The translations under genes and the position numbers were made by a program. Positions 1 through 10,199 of a DNA stretch of 64,000 nt are shown here, in pieces (position 1 is the first letter of the stretch; every line of letters starts with the position of its first letter). Below the pieces are notes generated by a model that had not been told where the DNA came from, did not search any database, and worked only from the letters and a program-made list of their open reading frames with translations. The stretch is taken from contig CM023449.1 in the NCBI GenBank assembly GCA_013339765.2, positions 219,155,055 to 219,219,054 of the forward strand, written 5' to 3'. Source of the DNA: Haemaphysalis longicornis (lineage: Eukaryota; Arthropoda; Arachnida; Ixodida; Ixodidae).

Positions 1-1945
1 ACGATGTAACAGAAAACAAGTTGTTGACACTATTGCTGAGTTTTCGCCTTCAAAGCACGTAAGGAGACGTATGTGCCCCGACGGATTTTTTCCCCGCCGC
101 AAGTGATGCAGCAATAAAGCTTGCAGGAATTCTAAGTCTGCTCTCACCCCTATGATAAAGCGTTTTCCGATCTGCCTGGAGGAGGAAGAAGAAATGTTTA
201 TTCGGTTCTTTAGTAAAAGGGCAACCTCCTCAGCCAATGTAGCCGAGTGTTTTCGCTGTATGGGTAGCCCGCTGGATCAGACTTCGCGTTCCCACTGCTC
301 ACGGGCAGGTGATGGGAGTGGGGAAGGGGGGATAAGGCAGGAGCATACAAGGTCACGGTAGTGGCAAGGGTGCTGAAGCAAGGGTGGTTATAGGAGACGT
401 GAATGGGCCAGACGTGGACAGGACGGTACCGCCGTAGTATGTGTTAGCTTGGGACGCCGTCAGAAGAGAAGGCAATGAATAAGTACGGTACGCCCAACGC
501 ATTCCGCAGTTATTTTTTTAATGTTGTATTAATATTGAATTGATGGAGGTTTTCTTTAACTTCTTCTCCTTTCAATGATCTCCCTCTCCCTTCCTTCCCT
601 TTGGAGACATTGCTGCGCGCATACTCGCTTCTAGAGATCGGCCAGTCATGATGAGGAGCAAAGCCAATTAACCAACAACGTACACTAACGGAAGGATCTG
701 GTCAAGTGATTGCATTCACTCCTTCGGGGTCTTTCTTGCGCGAACCCAATACTGGGTTTGGCAAATGCCGATGACTGCTTCCATGGAGCCATTGAGAGCA
801 TCATTATAATAATGGTTATTGCCATCATCATGCCCACTCAAGGGGATTTGGAAATTCCTTTGACAGTTGACCATGAAATGACGGTCTGGTTTGTAGGACA
901 ATCATTGTATCAGTAACAATGGTGCACCTTGTTGCCTACACTCGTCAGGACGCTACAACTACGCATTCACAAGAAAACGCGCAGCATTTTTGCTTGTTTG
1001 TCTACTTTCAAAGCTTTTTACATCGTTCACACTAAACTTTTTTACACCATAATCGCCTAGAAACCGTTTAGTACGTATTTGTGGAATAAGGGTGTTGGAA
1101 AGTCATAACGCCGTTTTTCTTGGGTTCCAACACCCTAATTTGTAGCTCTACACCCTTTTTGTGTGGTAAAATGGGCGTTGACCGACTACAACACGCCGGT
1201 TTCCTGTAGGGCGGTGAAAAGGTGAGAAATAGGTGTTCAGTTGCAAAAAAAATTAAAAATAAAACCCGGTGGGGCTGGAGGTCGACCTAGCTTCATCCGG
1301 TGTTGCCAACTGCTGCAAGGTTTTGATCGGCTTTACTAAGTTTTGTTTGGTTTTGCCTTGTTCTTTCTAGGCTGGGCTCAGTGCTGAGAGGTGAGGCCAA
1401 GTTGAGGCAGATTTTACAAGGCTGTCCCAGTGTGTTCAATACCTCCTGCGTGCTTTAACGCTTAACAGCATTCTACCAGCTAGTACCACGGCGAAATCTG
1501 TGGCAATTCTTTCTTTTTGTCCATTTTTGTGGTTTCGCACAATCTGCTTTTCGGTCACGGCACACGTGAACTGCAGGTGCGGATAACTATGGTCTGGCTG
1601 GGGCTTTTCAAAGCAATATCAATCGCGTGAAACTTAATGATGGCGAATAGATGTTGCTGAGGAGGTCAATTCGTACCAAGAATCACAATAACCAAGAAAA
1701 AGCATCTCTTTCAGGCCAGCAATTCCTTTGTTGTTTTTTATTAGGAATACTCATACCCACTCAGGCGGATTCGAGAATGCTTCCAAGGTAGGTGTCTTAC
1801 CAGCAAGATTTATTTCTGAAAGGATATGTGGGACCATTTGTGTTTGTTTTTAAAGTGAATATTTTTATGCCTCACTGATGGCTTCGATGTCCGAGCAAAA
1901 CGCGCTGCAGGAAAGCACCCTTTACACAATAGGTTTTACAAAACG
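1..1945. other. Left edge: no gene recognised
   Basis: No coding similarity seen on either strand; only short chance ORFs. One short hairpin occurs at 1089-1136 (12-bp arms AGGGTGTTGGAA and its complement). Otherwise ordinary AT-rich intergenic sequence. Confidence 0.5.
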
Positions 1946-1954
1946 ATGGTTATG

Positions 1955-2065
1955 GTGATAAGCGAAGCTTTATATGTATCAAGCGTCTCAAGAAAAAAAC
2001 GTTCCCCGTGGACGGAATCGAAATTGGGTCCCTCACGCTATGAAACCGCAGACGAAACCGCATGG
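1955..2065 (-). repeat. Possible tRNA-derived SINE fragment
   Basis: On the minus strand, a tRNA B-box-like TTCGATTCC sits in a context (GAGGGACCC, then CCACGGGGAACGT and a T run followed by CTTGA) shared with 25100-25180 on the plus strand. Two copies of the same context support a dispersed Pol III-type repeat. No convincing A box was seen. Confidence 0.4.
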
Positions 2066-2096
2066 CAGAAGCAGTTTGGATTCTGGACTTTGACTT

Positions 2097-2228
<132 letters not shown>

Positions 2229-2268
2229 CAACTTTTATTGCGCCCATTTCAGGTGACGCTCGCTGGCG

Positions 2269-3003
2269 TTAGACGGTGTGGAACCCCTTTTCACGAGTCC
2301 CATACGAGTCCAATAGCTCCTGGCTCCTTGACGCGAACTCTTGCTGCATCGACAGGTCGGGGCTGGACATCAAGATCTCCCATCGCTCGGGTCGGTGGGG
2401 GAAGGGGGAGGGGTAAGGAAGGTACAGGATTCTTGAACTGAGTGCCCTCCGCCAGTATGTGTGACCGAGTGCCTTCAGTCTTTTTTGCAGAACTGGCAGA
2501 TGGGGTCGGCTTGGGAACATCTTGTGCAATAAAGCTGGGCGCGCCAATGACTTCGCTAGTGCGCGGTGCACGATCGTCTGTTGTTTGCGTTCGAGTGGCC
2601 GGTGCGGCCCGCGAAGCCTGCACCTGGCGCTCCTGTACAGCCGGGTAATCTCCCGGTAGCTTGTAACTGGGTGCGGTAGCTCCGAATCGTCCTCGGCCCG
2701 GTCTGCTAGTTCGCGGGCGTAGTGGTCGGCGAGGGCGTTGCCTTCCACTGTCGAGGGTGCCGGAGCCCACACAAGCTCTGCGTCTCGTCCCGGTAGGCTG
2801 CGCTTTGCGAGAATCGCTAGGGCCGCGTGGGAGATTACCCCCTTGCGGTAGCTGCCGAAAGGCGTCTGGGAGTCTGTGACGATTTTCTGCACGTACCCAT
2901 GCGTGAGGGCGAGAGCGATGGCCACCTCTTCTGCTTGGCTGGGGTCCGTCGTCCGTACCGACGCGCTGGTCACCAGCTTGTCCATGGTCGTGACGACGGC
3001 CAC
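2269..3003 (-). pseudogene. LINE RNase H domain and ORF2 C-terminus
   Basis: The minus frame is open for 244 codons. RNase H landmarks: Glu in AEEVAIALAL, Asp in KIVTDSQ and Asp in NALADHYARELAD, followed by a basic C-terminal region (YRSARCRLRGPHRP...) and LKALGHTYWRRALSS. The N-terminal catalytic Asp region is frameshifted away upstream. RNase H would have degraded RNA in the RNA-DNA hybrid. Ends about 40 nt before the AATAAA-containing tail. Confidence 0.8.
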
Positions 3004-3652
3004 TGCTTTGCTGCTGTGCTCCGGAAGTGAGGCATCCGCTTAGAGGACCCGGGGGGCTTCTAGATGCCGGGCGAGTGCCTGTGCCCGCGCGGCGCGCCTC
3101 TCGTCGTCGCTGCCGGCCCGCATGCTGCGCGGCAAGGGCTTGGTTTTGATTCTCCACGGCAGAGGTAGATGTTGCTTGGGTGTCTGGGGTTCGATGGGCC
3201 AGCCGATCTCCCTGAGGACGGCTCGGCCGTCTGGCTCAGTCGCACTCTCTGGTTAGACCGATGAGCCTCCATGAGTTCGTCTACCGTATTGCGTTGTACC
3301 CCCACGTCCAACAGCTTCTGCATAGACGAGTAAGGGGACAGGCCCACAGCCGTCTTGGTAACTTTCCTTACGATCGGGTCTAGCGTGTTCCTGTTCGCTT
3401 TCGTTAGCTGGAGATACGGGGCCGAGTATGCGTGATGTGAGACACGATGAACGCCCTGACCAGGCGGAAGGCGTCGTCTTCTTTAAGTCCTCTGATACGA
3501 TTCGCAACGCGTCGGATCATTCCGATGACCTGTTCGGAGGCCGTCTTGATCTTAGCGATGGCCGCTCCCACCTTGCCGTCTCGTTGTAGTAACAGGCCGA
3601 GGATGCGCAGCTGTTGTGTGGTGTTGATGTCTGCGCTGTCGATAGTAACGAC

Positions 3653-4787
3653 CTAGCTCGGCTCGGGATCATTCTTGCGTCTTCCGGGCTGCTCGATGAG
3701 GAGGTTCATCTTCTGGGGTGCGCAGCATAACCCGCAGGTCTTGGCGTATTCCAGGACCGTCGTTGCTGCCCTCTGCAGGACCTCCTTCGTCCAGCCTTCG
3801 GACCCCGCGCGACTCGTCCACACCGTGATGTCGTCGGCGTATACCGCGTGGTCCATGCCATCGATCTGTCTGAGTAGATTTGGCAGCGGGGGGAGGGCCA
3901 GAGTGAATAGCAAGGGCGACAGGGCGGAACCCTGCGGGGTGCCGTGGTCTCCCAGTTCTATCGGGTCCGACTTCTCTCCTCGAATCGGTATGACCACCGT
4001 GCGCTTGCTCAGAAAATCCTTGACGTAGCCGAACGTGCGTTGGCCATATCCCGTCTTCTTGAGGTTACCGACGACGCTCGCGTTGGACACGTTGTCAAAT
4101 GCCCCTTAAAGTCGAGGGCCAGTATCCCGCACGGCGAACTCCGAGCGGCTTTCTTGATCACGAGCTCCTGCAGTTGCACCAGGACGTCGTGCGTGCCGAG
4201 GTGCTGCAAGAAGCCGTACATCTTTTCGGGCATTTGGTTGCTCTCTTCTAGGTAGGTTTGGAGCCGTCAGAGCTCCATGCGCTCCATCACCTTCCCCACG
4301 CACGACGTGAGGAAGATGGGTCACATGTTCTCTATCGTGATAGATTTGCCCGGCTTGGGGATGAACCGGTCGCGCCTCTTTCCATTCCTTGTACAACCAC
4401 GAGGTCTCCCAGGTCATGTTGATGTTGCCCAGGAGTCTCTTGCCCCCCCCCCCCTCCCCCCCCCCCCCGTCGCTCATATTGCCGAGCAACTTGTAAGTAA
4501 TCGTGTCTCCGCCCGGAGCACTGCGTCTGTTGCTCTCGTCGATGGCATTCCAGAGTTCTGCCAGCGTGAACGGCTGGTCGAGTTTGTTGTTCGCTGGGCC
4601 GTCATACGTCTCGGAGATCTTGAACTTACCCTTATCAGTCTTGAGGTAACGCGCCATCACGTCTGCGACGAGGTTCCGGTCGCCTCCGTCATAGGTATTT
4701 AGAACCTTGGAGAGGTTGCGATGCGTTGCGGTATTGCTGCCCAGTGGGTTGATCAGGTGCGTCAGGAGGCCCCAGGTCTTGCGCGTA
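3653..4787 (-). pseudogene. LINE reverse transcriptase domain
   Basis: Two minus-strand frames carry the domain. The first (down to about 4100) holds MSTRKTWGLLTHLINP and FTLAELWNAIDESNRRSAPG. The second (4090-3653) holds FLSKRTVVIPIRGEKS, GTPQGSALSPLLFTLAL and the catalytic AVYADDITVW. A poly-C run near 4441-4470 and other indels break the frame. The segment continues in frame with 5590-5893 once the nested plus-strand insertion is removed. Inactive. Confidence 0.85.
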
Positions 4788-4800
4788 GACATCTTGCCCT

Positions 4801-5585
4801 GCCAAAGCCTTGTTCGTCAACGTCGCCCAGTACGGCCGCTCGGACAGGTTTGGCATGGAAGCGGTGGATGTCAAAGGATCGAAACCTCGTCACCTCGGCG
4901 TCCAGAAGGACCAAAGGCCACTACGGCCGAGCAAATCGCCTTACCCATTCCCTTGACGGAAACCCGGTTCAAGCCAATCTACACGGACTCCCGCTCGGCG
5001 GCAAGAGCCTTCCTCAATGGAACTATTGCCAAAGAAACGGCCAGGATTCTACAGGGAAGAAAAGAAGAAACGTTCCATAACATCACATGGTTCCGGGCCC
5101 ACATCGGCCATGGAGTCCACGACACCCTCCCCAACGCCAACGAGTTCACTCACGATAGCGCGCGAGAAATCTTCAGCCGTGGCGATCGAACAGGCCGAGC
5201 CCCCGAGGCCCAGAAAGAGTTCCGAGATGCGTTACTCACTTTCAACAAGGTAGTAACACACTACCAGCTTACGCGAAGAACACTCCCGTTGGCCCACCCT
5301 GCCCTCACACACCCACAGTTAGCAGCCTTTAGAATGCTTCAGACCTGTTCCTTCCCAACCAGGAGCCGGTTTAGCTTATTTCAGTTGGACATTGACCCTC
5401 ACTGTCGCGATCTGCGAACACTACTGCACTGAACTCCTGGCTGCCCAGAAGGCCTGCGTTAGGGCAGAGGTCCTAAACCTCCCGCCACCCGCGCAGGTGC
5501 GGCCCGTGTCTACTCTGAACGGTCCTGTGGGCCGCTAGGTTCGACCTTCCAGACTTAATAAAGTTCGATGTCTGTCTGTCTGTAT
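4801..5585 (+). mobile_element. 5'-truncated LINE nested inside the minus-strand LINE
   Basis: A plus-strand RNase H fragment (FVNVAQYGRSDRFGM, TAEQIALPIPLTETRFK, IYTDSRSAARAFLNG) is followed by a 3' UTR ending AATAAAGTTCGATG and a (TGTC)n tail. It is flanked by GACATCTTGCCCT (4788-4800) and GACAGCTTGCCCT (5586-5598), a 13-bp target duplication with one mismatch. Removing it restores the host frame (DGLKGK then MSTRKTW). It is a close relative of its host, inserted in the opposite direction. Coding frame broken, with an Asn where the first RNase H Asp is expected. Confidence 0.9.
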
Positions 5586-5893
5586 GACAGCTTGCCCTTC
5601 AGCCCGTCGCACAGACTCGACCAGTTATCTCTGCTAAGCTTGGTGGCGTACTCTGCAATCTCTCTGTTGAGCGCTGCAATTCGCCGAGCTAGCTTCTTGT
5701 TTCTTCGCTGGCGCTTCCACCGCCTCGTCAGTGAGTGTCGAGCCTTCCACATGTGGGCCAGCCTCGCGCCGACGAAGGACGTCTGCATGGTCGTTGTAAC
5801 CTCTTGTGTAAATTTGTTGAACGCCGTCTTCTGATGGCGCCCCCATTCCGCGTACGTCTGTTTGTCTTCCGTGGGCTCCCCTTCGTTTTCCAT
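5586..5893 (-). pseudogene. LINE ORF2 linker region before the reverse transcriptase
   Basis: The minus frame gives FVGARLAHMWKARHSLTRRW, KRQRRNKKLARRIAALNREI, then SRDNWSSLCDGLKGKLS. This is the basic helical linker between endonuclease and RT in such LINEs. It joins the RT domain at 4787 if the nested element is removed. Confidence 0.75.
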
Positions 5894-6479
5894 GTCAAGG
5901 GGTTCCTCGTCCGTGTACTCCGTGATTCGGGCTCTGCCGAGTGCAGCCCGAAACCGCGGTCCCTTGATTTTGTGGGGACTCTTGTTTCCCTACGCCTCGC
6001 CTGCACATGTTTCCGCGAGCTGGGAGCCGCCATTTTTGGTAGCCGGCGCGTCACGTAGGTCGTGTCCTCTTCATGACCCCGCGCGACGCGCCGAACCGGC
6101 TCGCCGCGAACGTGTGCGCGAGGGCGCGAGGGAAGCTAGGAGAATCAGTTTGTCACCTTCCTTTGCGCCACCCTCTCCCCAACCTGGGGAAGATCTCCTC
6201 TCCCCTCCGAGCTGACCTGCGGGACGAACGAGCGCTCCGCCGAGGGAGTCGACCGGGCGATTAGGTCGGAATCGGTTGGCTCGGCAGTGCCTACTCCGAC
6301 TGCCCCGATGACGGTGAACCCAGTTGGCTCCACGGACTCTGCTGAGAGATTCTGCTCTGATCGGTCGCACGGGATGCCTCCCCTGCTCCCGCGGTCGTGA
6401 CGACGGATATCGAGGTCTGAGTCCAGCGGCTTGAGCGAGCGACCGGAGCCACTGTCTCCCCGCGAGCGATAGTCGTGTT

Positions 6480-6675
6480 GTCTGGTACAGGGCCGTACCC
6501 AGAGGGGGGGGGGGGGGGGGGGTTTGGGGGTTCAAACCCCTCCCGAAATTTTTTTCAGGCAGCACGTAAACAATATATACTTACTGTTGCTTTCAGCAAA
6601 ACTACCCCCTTCCCAAAATTGATAACCCCCCCCCCCCCCCCGAAAAAAAATTCTGGGTACGCCCCTGGTCTGGTA
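6480..6675. mobile_element. hAT-like MITE with perfect 8-bp target duplication
   Basis: A 180-bp element (6488-6667) has termini CAGGGCCGTACCCAGA... and the inverted ...TCTGGGTACGCCCCTG, followed inward by G/C homopolymers and AAATTTTTTTC. Flanked by GTCTGGTA at 6480-6487 and 6668-6675, an exact 8-bp duplication typical of hAT transposition. No coding capacity. Inserted into the minus-strand LINE. Confidence 0.9.
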
Positions 6676-6843
6676 TGTGCCCTGTATCTGCCAAGCAATA
6701 AAGCCTCACTTTGGATTGCCGGAGCCTGTCTACCGCATGCGAGTACCCGAACCCGTGCGTGAGTCTTCGGATTTTGCAGGGCTAGTGTACGGCGCGTAGC
6801 GTTCTCTAGCGAAGCTAGCCGGGGTCCTCTGTTATCCCGTACG

Positions 6844-7450
6844 TTAGCCCACAATTTCTATGCCGATGGTGGTGTTGTCGGATCCGAGGTCCGCGCCTTC
6901 GTCCCCCCACGTCGCGTTCAGGTTCGGCCACGTGAGATCGGGTGTCGTGTCATGGTTGATGCTGTTCCCTCTTCTCGTGGCCACCCTGGACTCGTTCAGT
7001 AACTCGAATTCTGCCTCTTCCGTGGTTCTGGCCAGAGCTTTCCCCCGTTTGGATTCGTACTTGTATCCCCATAGCGCGTGGGGGGCGTTGAAGTCACCGA
7101 GGATCAGGAGCGGCCTGTTCCCCGCCAACCTCTTCACCTGCGCTTTGTCAAAGTCGTACTAGCACTGCGAATGTCTGCAGTGCTCGCTCATGACGAATAG
7201 ATTTTTCGCGTTGCCAACTGTCCGCGTGTGAATTTCGATCAGCGTGGGCTCGCAGCCGTGCTTTGGCGTTGCGTGCTGCGTGGCCGCGATGTTGTTCTGT
7301 ACCAGGATCGCCGTACCCTTCTCCGTCGGGTCCGTGTACGTAACGTATCGTCGTCCGTGCGTCTCCTGCAGCGCCACCACGTCTGCCTTCCGATCGAGTC
7401 CTCCGATGTGTATAAACAGTTCGGCGACGTTTTGCCTGATACCCCTGGTA
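6844..7450 (-). pseudogene. LINE AP-endonuclease domain
   Basis: Minus strand: DVVALQETHGRRYVTYTD (catalytic Glu in LQET), GTAILVQNNIAATQHATP, then in a shifted frame RPLLILGDFNAPHALWGY (GDFNAPH motif) and DTTPDLTW. These are the target-nicking endonuclease motifs of non-LTR elements. A frameshift near 7150 separates the two halves; the C-terminal SDH motif is degraded to GSDNTTI. Confidence 0.85.
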
Positions 7451-7669
7451 AATGATGGCGCTCTCCTTTACTCGAGGAACCCTCTTCCTATTCTTGTTCG
7501 GTTTCTAAGCCATCGTGGTTTGCCGATAGCACGTGTCCTCGCCCCTTCGCGATGGATCCCTTGACTCGATTTGCTCGCTCGTGGCGGAGCGCGGCTGTCT
7601 TGCTCGTGGGCGGTTGGGAGAGAGTGGAAACCTTGGCTGCCAGACGTTCGTGCCGGACCATACTTACTA

Positions 7670-8010
7670 AGAAACTCTATGTGCCGGACCATTGCCGGAC
7701 CGACAGCGCCTCCACTTGCTCTTGCATAAAGCCCTCTTGAATTTGCTGACGAGCGGTAGCTCCGGCAGTTTGCCGGAGCTACCGCTTGTCGGCGCCTCTA
7801 TCTTGTTCATGTTCATGAGAGCGCGTATTTGTGCGTTCTGCTCCTTGATTTGGGCTTCTTGCCGTTCGATTATTTTCTTGAGCTCTATGCATTGGCTGTC
7901 GCCTGACTTGGCTACAGCGCCCTGACCGGGAGGATGGGAGAGGGTAAGGGGAGGGAACTCTCTGTAGTTCCCGAGAGCGACGGGAGACCCGTTTGCCCAG
8001 CCCACCCGTT
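7670..8010 (-). pseudogene. LINE ORF1 (gag-like) C-terminal remnant with coiled coil
   Basis: Minus strand: CIELKKIIERQEAQIKEQNA then QIRALMNMNK, a heptad-like coiled coil expected in LINE ORF1 proteins, followed by a serine-rich segment. After the hairpin at 7752-7786 the likely frame shifts (IQEGFMQEQVEALSVRQW). Upstream sequence beyond about 8010 belongs to the RTE element. Confidence 0.6.
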
Positions 8011-9420
8011 TGTTTGATGGTTGAGTAGCCTCTCCTAAACCCAGCCTACTCTCTGGGTTGTTGGGAATCCAGGATGTCGCCAATGTGGCTAACTAGAGCT
8101 TTGGTAAACAGCTTGTAAATAACTGAGAGTAGGCTGATGCATCTGTAGTTCTTGAGGCCCTTGAAGTCACCTTTCTCATGAATCAGAATAATGTTGGCGT
8201 TTTTCCAGGCTACGGACGCTTTTTGTCTTCAAGCATTCCAAAAATAGTACAGCAAGCTTTTCCATTACAATATCTCCTCCCTCCTTCAAAAGATCTACAG
8301 TTATGCCGTCGTCTCCTGCAGCTTTTCCGGTTTCCGTGCCTTCGAGAGCCTTTCCAACTTCCTCTTTATTTACTAGTAGGACATCGCAATATGAGTTAGT
8401 GCTCTCAGTAGTATCCCCTGGTCTACAAGGCTGGCATATAGCCTGGTGTAGAATCCTTCTGCTACCCTTATTATCTCGTCCAAGTCATGCGTAATATGTT
8501 ACCCTGCTCGTCTTTGAGTGCGTTCATCCTGTCTTTGCCGATGGCTAGCTTTCTGCTAATTGTTTCAGGCTTCCCCCTATTTGCACCGTTTTCGCGATAG
8601 CTGCCATGTTATATGCCCAAATGTCTTTGGTTTTATTTCTGTTAATAAGTTTTGACAACTTGGCCAATTCAATCTGATACATCGTACATGATACTTTCAT
8701 GTTAGTACGTTTGGAAATTGTTTCGTTTTCTTAGTTAGCGTTCCAGTATGTTGGAGTTTTTTTTAAATTTCTTTTGAAGAGATATTTTAAACTCCTGCAA
8801 GCTGGCTCTGACTGACTCCATGTGGGGGTTCATTGTTCTCACGAGTTTCCTTTTTTCTCTTCTGAGATTCAGCCTCAGCTTGCATCTAACCATCCTATTA
8901 TCGCTGCTCCGAATCTTACTTATCACCTCTACATCTTGCACGATACGCGGGTTGTCACTTATAATGCAGTTAATTTCGTTTTTGGTTGTACCATCGAGAG
9001 TCTTCTCCATGTCCATTTCCTATTCTTTCATTTGTGGAAGAATGTGTTCATCAACCTCAAGTTCAGTGTATCTCCTTGACTGTTGCGATTGTCTATTTCG
9101 AAGTTTCCCCCTGACTTTCTCCCATTTGCTTCTTACCGACATTTGCATTGTCTCCCACCACAATAGTGAACTGCGTTGTTGCCTTCTTCACTGCTGATTC
9201 GACATCCTTGTAGAAGCTATCTACGGCTTCATCATCATGGCTGATTGTTTGTGCATAGGCCAGTACTATTGTTAACCTGTATCTTTGGTGGTTTAGCTTG
9301 ATCACAACAGCCACGACTCTCTCACTAATGCTGAAAACTCCTCCACATTTCCTCCTATGTCTCTGTGAATAAAAATACCACAGCGTGTTCTTGGGCTAGT
9401 TGGTACTGCATTTCAGGAGT
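8010..9420 (-). mobile_element. RTE-type LINE remnant (endonuclease and RT)
   Basis: Minus strand, high to low coordinates: FIHRDIGGNVEEF, SERVVAVVIKLNHQRYRLTI, DEAVDSFYKDVESAVKKATT and IVVGDNANVGKK (endonuclease), then NPRIVQDVEVISKIRSSDNR, then GKAAGDDGITVDLLKEGGDI, NANIILIHEKGDFKGLKNYR and CISLLSVIYKLFTKAL (RT fingers). QPRE*AGFRRGYST follows, with a stop replacing Gln. These are BovB/RTE-clade signatures. Multiple indels; 5'-truncated near 9420, and RT palm and thumb lost where the I-like LINE starts. Confidence 0.85.
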
Positions 9421-9693
9421 AGAAAAACTGCGCGTCAAAAACAAGACGGTAAGGATGAGACAGGACAGGCGCAGACTCATCAACTGGCTTTACTGAAAAA
9501 CGAACATGATTAGTACTGCACATGCGCACGAGGCAGCTGATTTTTTCTCTTTCCTTTTTTTCCTTATCAATGTACCATCCTGTTCAAAAATTCAAACTCA
9601 ATTCAAACTGAGTTTTGGGAATGTCATGGATCCACAATATCCTCAAAAACGCGCAAAAGGACGGACACAACTCAAGCTTTGTGATGAAAGCCT

Positions 9694-9699
9694 TTTATT
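9694..9699 (-). promoter_or_regulatory. Polyadenylation signal AATAAA for AMP deaminase
   Basis: AATAAA on the minus strand about 340 nt after the stop codon. It is the first perfect signal I see downstream in a plausible 3' UTR. Not proven; a more distal signal could be used. Confidence 0.5.
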
Positions 9700-10040
9700 T
9701 GCGACGATAACTTAGCAGTTATGGATACAATAGAGAAATATACAAGCTCATTCTTCCAAGGCCTCCTAACAGCTGTCTTACCTCTTTCCAGGTCACACAT
9801 ACGAGTACGCTAATGGAAACAGATGGCGTGGTCTCAGTGCGATGTGAAACGCTCTCTCAACTGCGCCTCTCAATGCGATGCGAAACGCTCTCCTCTGATT
9901 GGAAGCCTGGATGCAATCATCGTGTGGAGGGCGGCCACAGCAGTTGGCACGTCAATGAACTCTGCTTCAGCGCAATTTCATTAAAAACTCTACATATACA
10001 ACATGAACAGAAACGAGCCAATGGGCAGCGCCCCTCCCTC

Positions 10041-10199
10041 CTAGGGCGATGGCTGCATCGTTCGAAAGATGGTGGACAGCTCGTCGACGAGCGTCTCGTA
10101 ACGGTACGCGACACGGATGTCTGGAACGTTGGTGCGCGTGATGTCGTTGCCGCCGGGTCCTTCTCTCTGGTAGTTGGGGCCCAGCCAGTACTGTTTCAC
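10041..10199 (-). CDS. AMPD2: AMP deaminase terminal exon 15
   Basis: Acceptor CCATTGCAG, 53 codons including stop TAG at 10043-10041. Encodes VKQYWLGPNYQREGPGGNDI, TRTNVPDIRVAYRYETLVDE, then LSTIFRTMQPSP. The NDIxRTNVPDIRxxYRYETL block is the conserved AMPD C-terminus. The tail after it is shorter than in vertebrate AMPD2. Confidence 0.97.
   Translation of the reverse strand: MKQYWLGPNYQREGPGGNDITRTNVPDIRVAYRYETLVDELSTIFRTMQPSP

Larger units (their letters stand above)
2229..8010 (-). mobile_element. Degenerate I-like LINE with RNase H, carrying two nested insertions
   Basis: Minus-strand retrotransposon whose order from high to low coordinates is ORF1 remnant, AP endonuclease, reverse transcriptase, RNase H, AATAAA and (CT)n tail. 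An endonuclease plus RNase H with this order is typical of the I superfamily. Many frameshifts and stops make it inactive. Interrupted by a plus-strand LINE at 4801-5585 and a MITE at 6488-6667. The 5' boundary near 8010, where RTE-type sequence takes over, is approximate and lies inside ORF1, so the copy is 5'-truncated. Confidence 0.85.
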
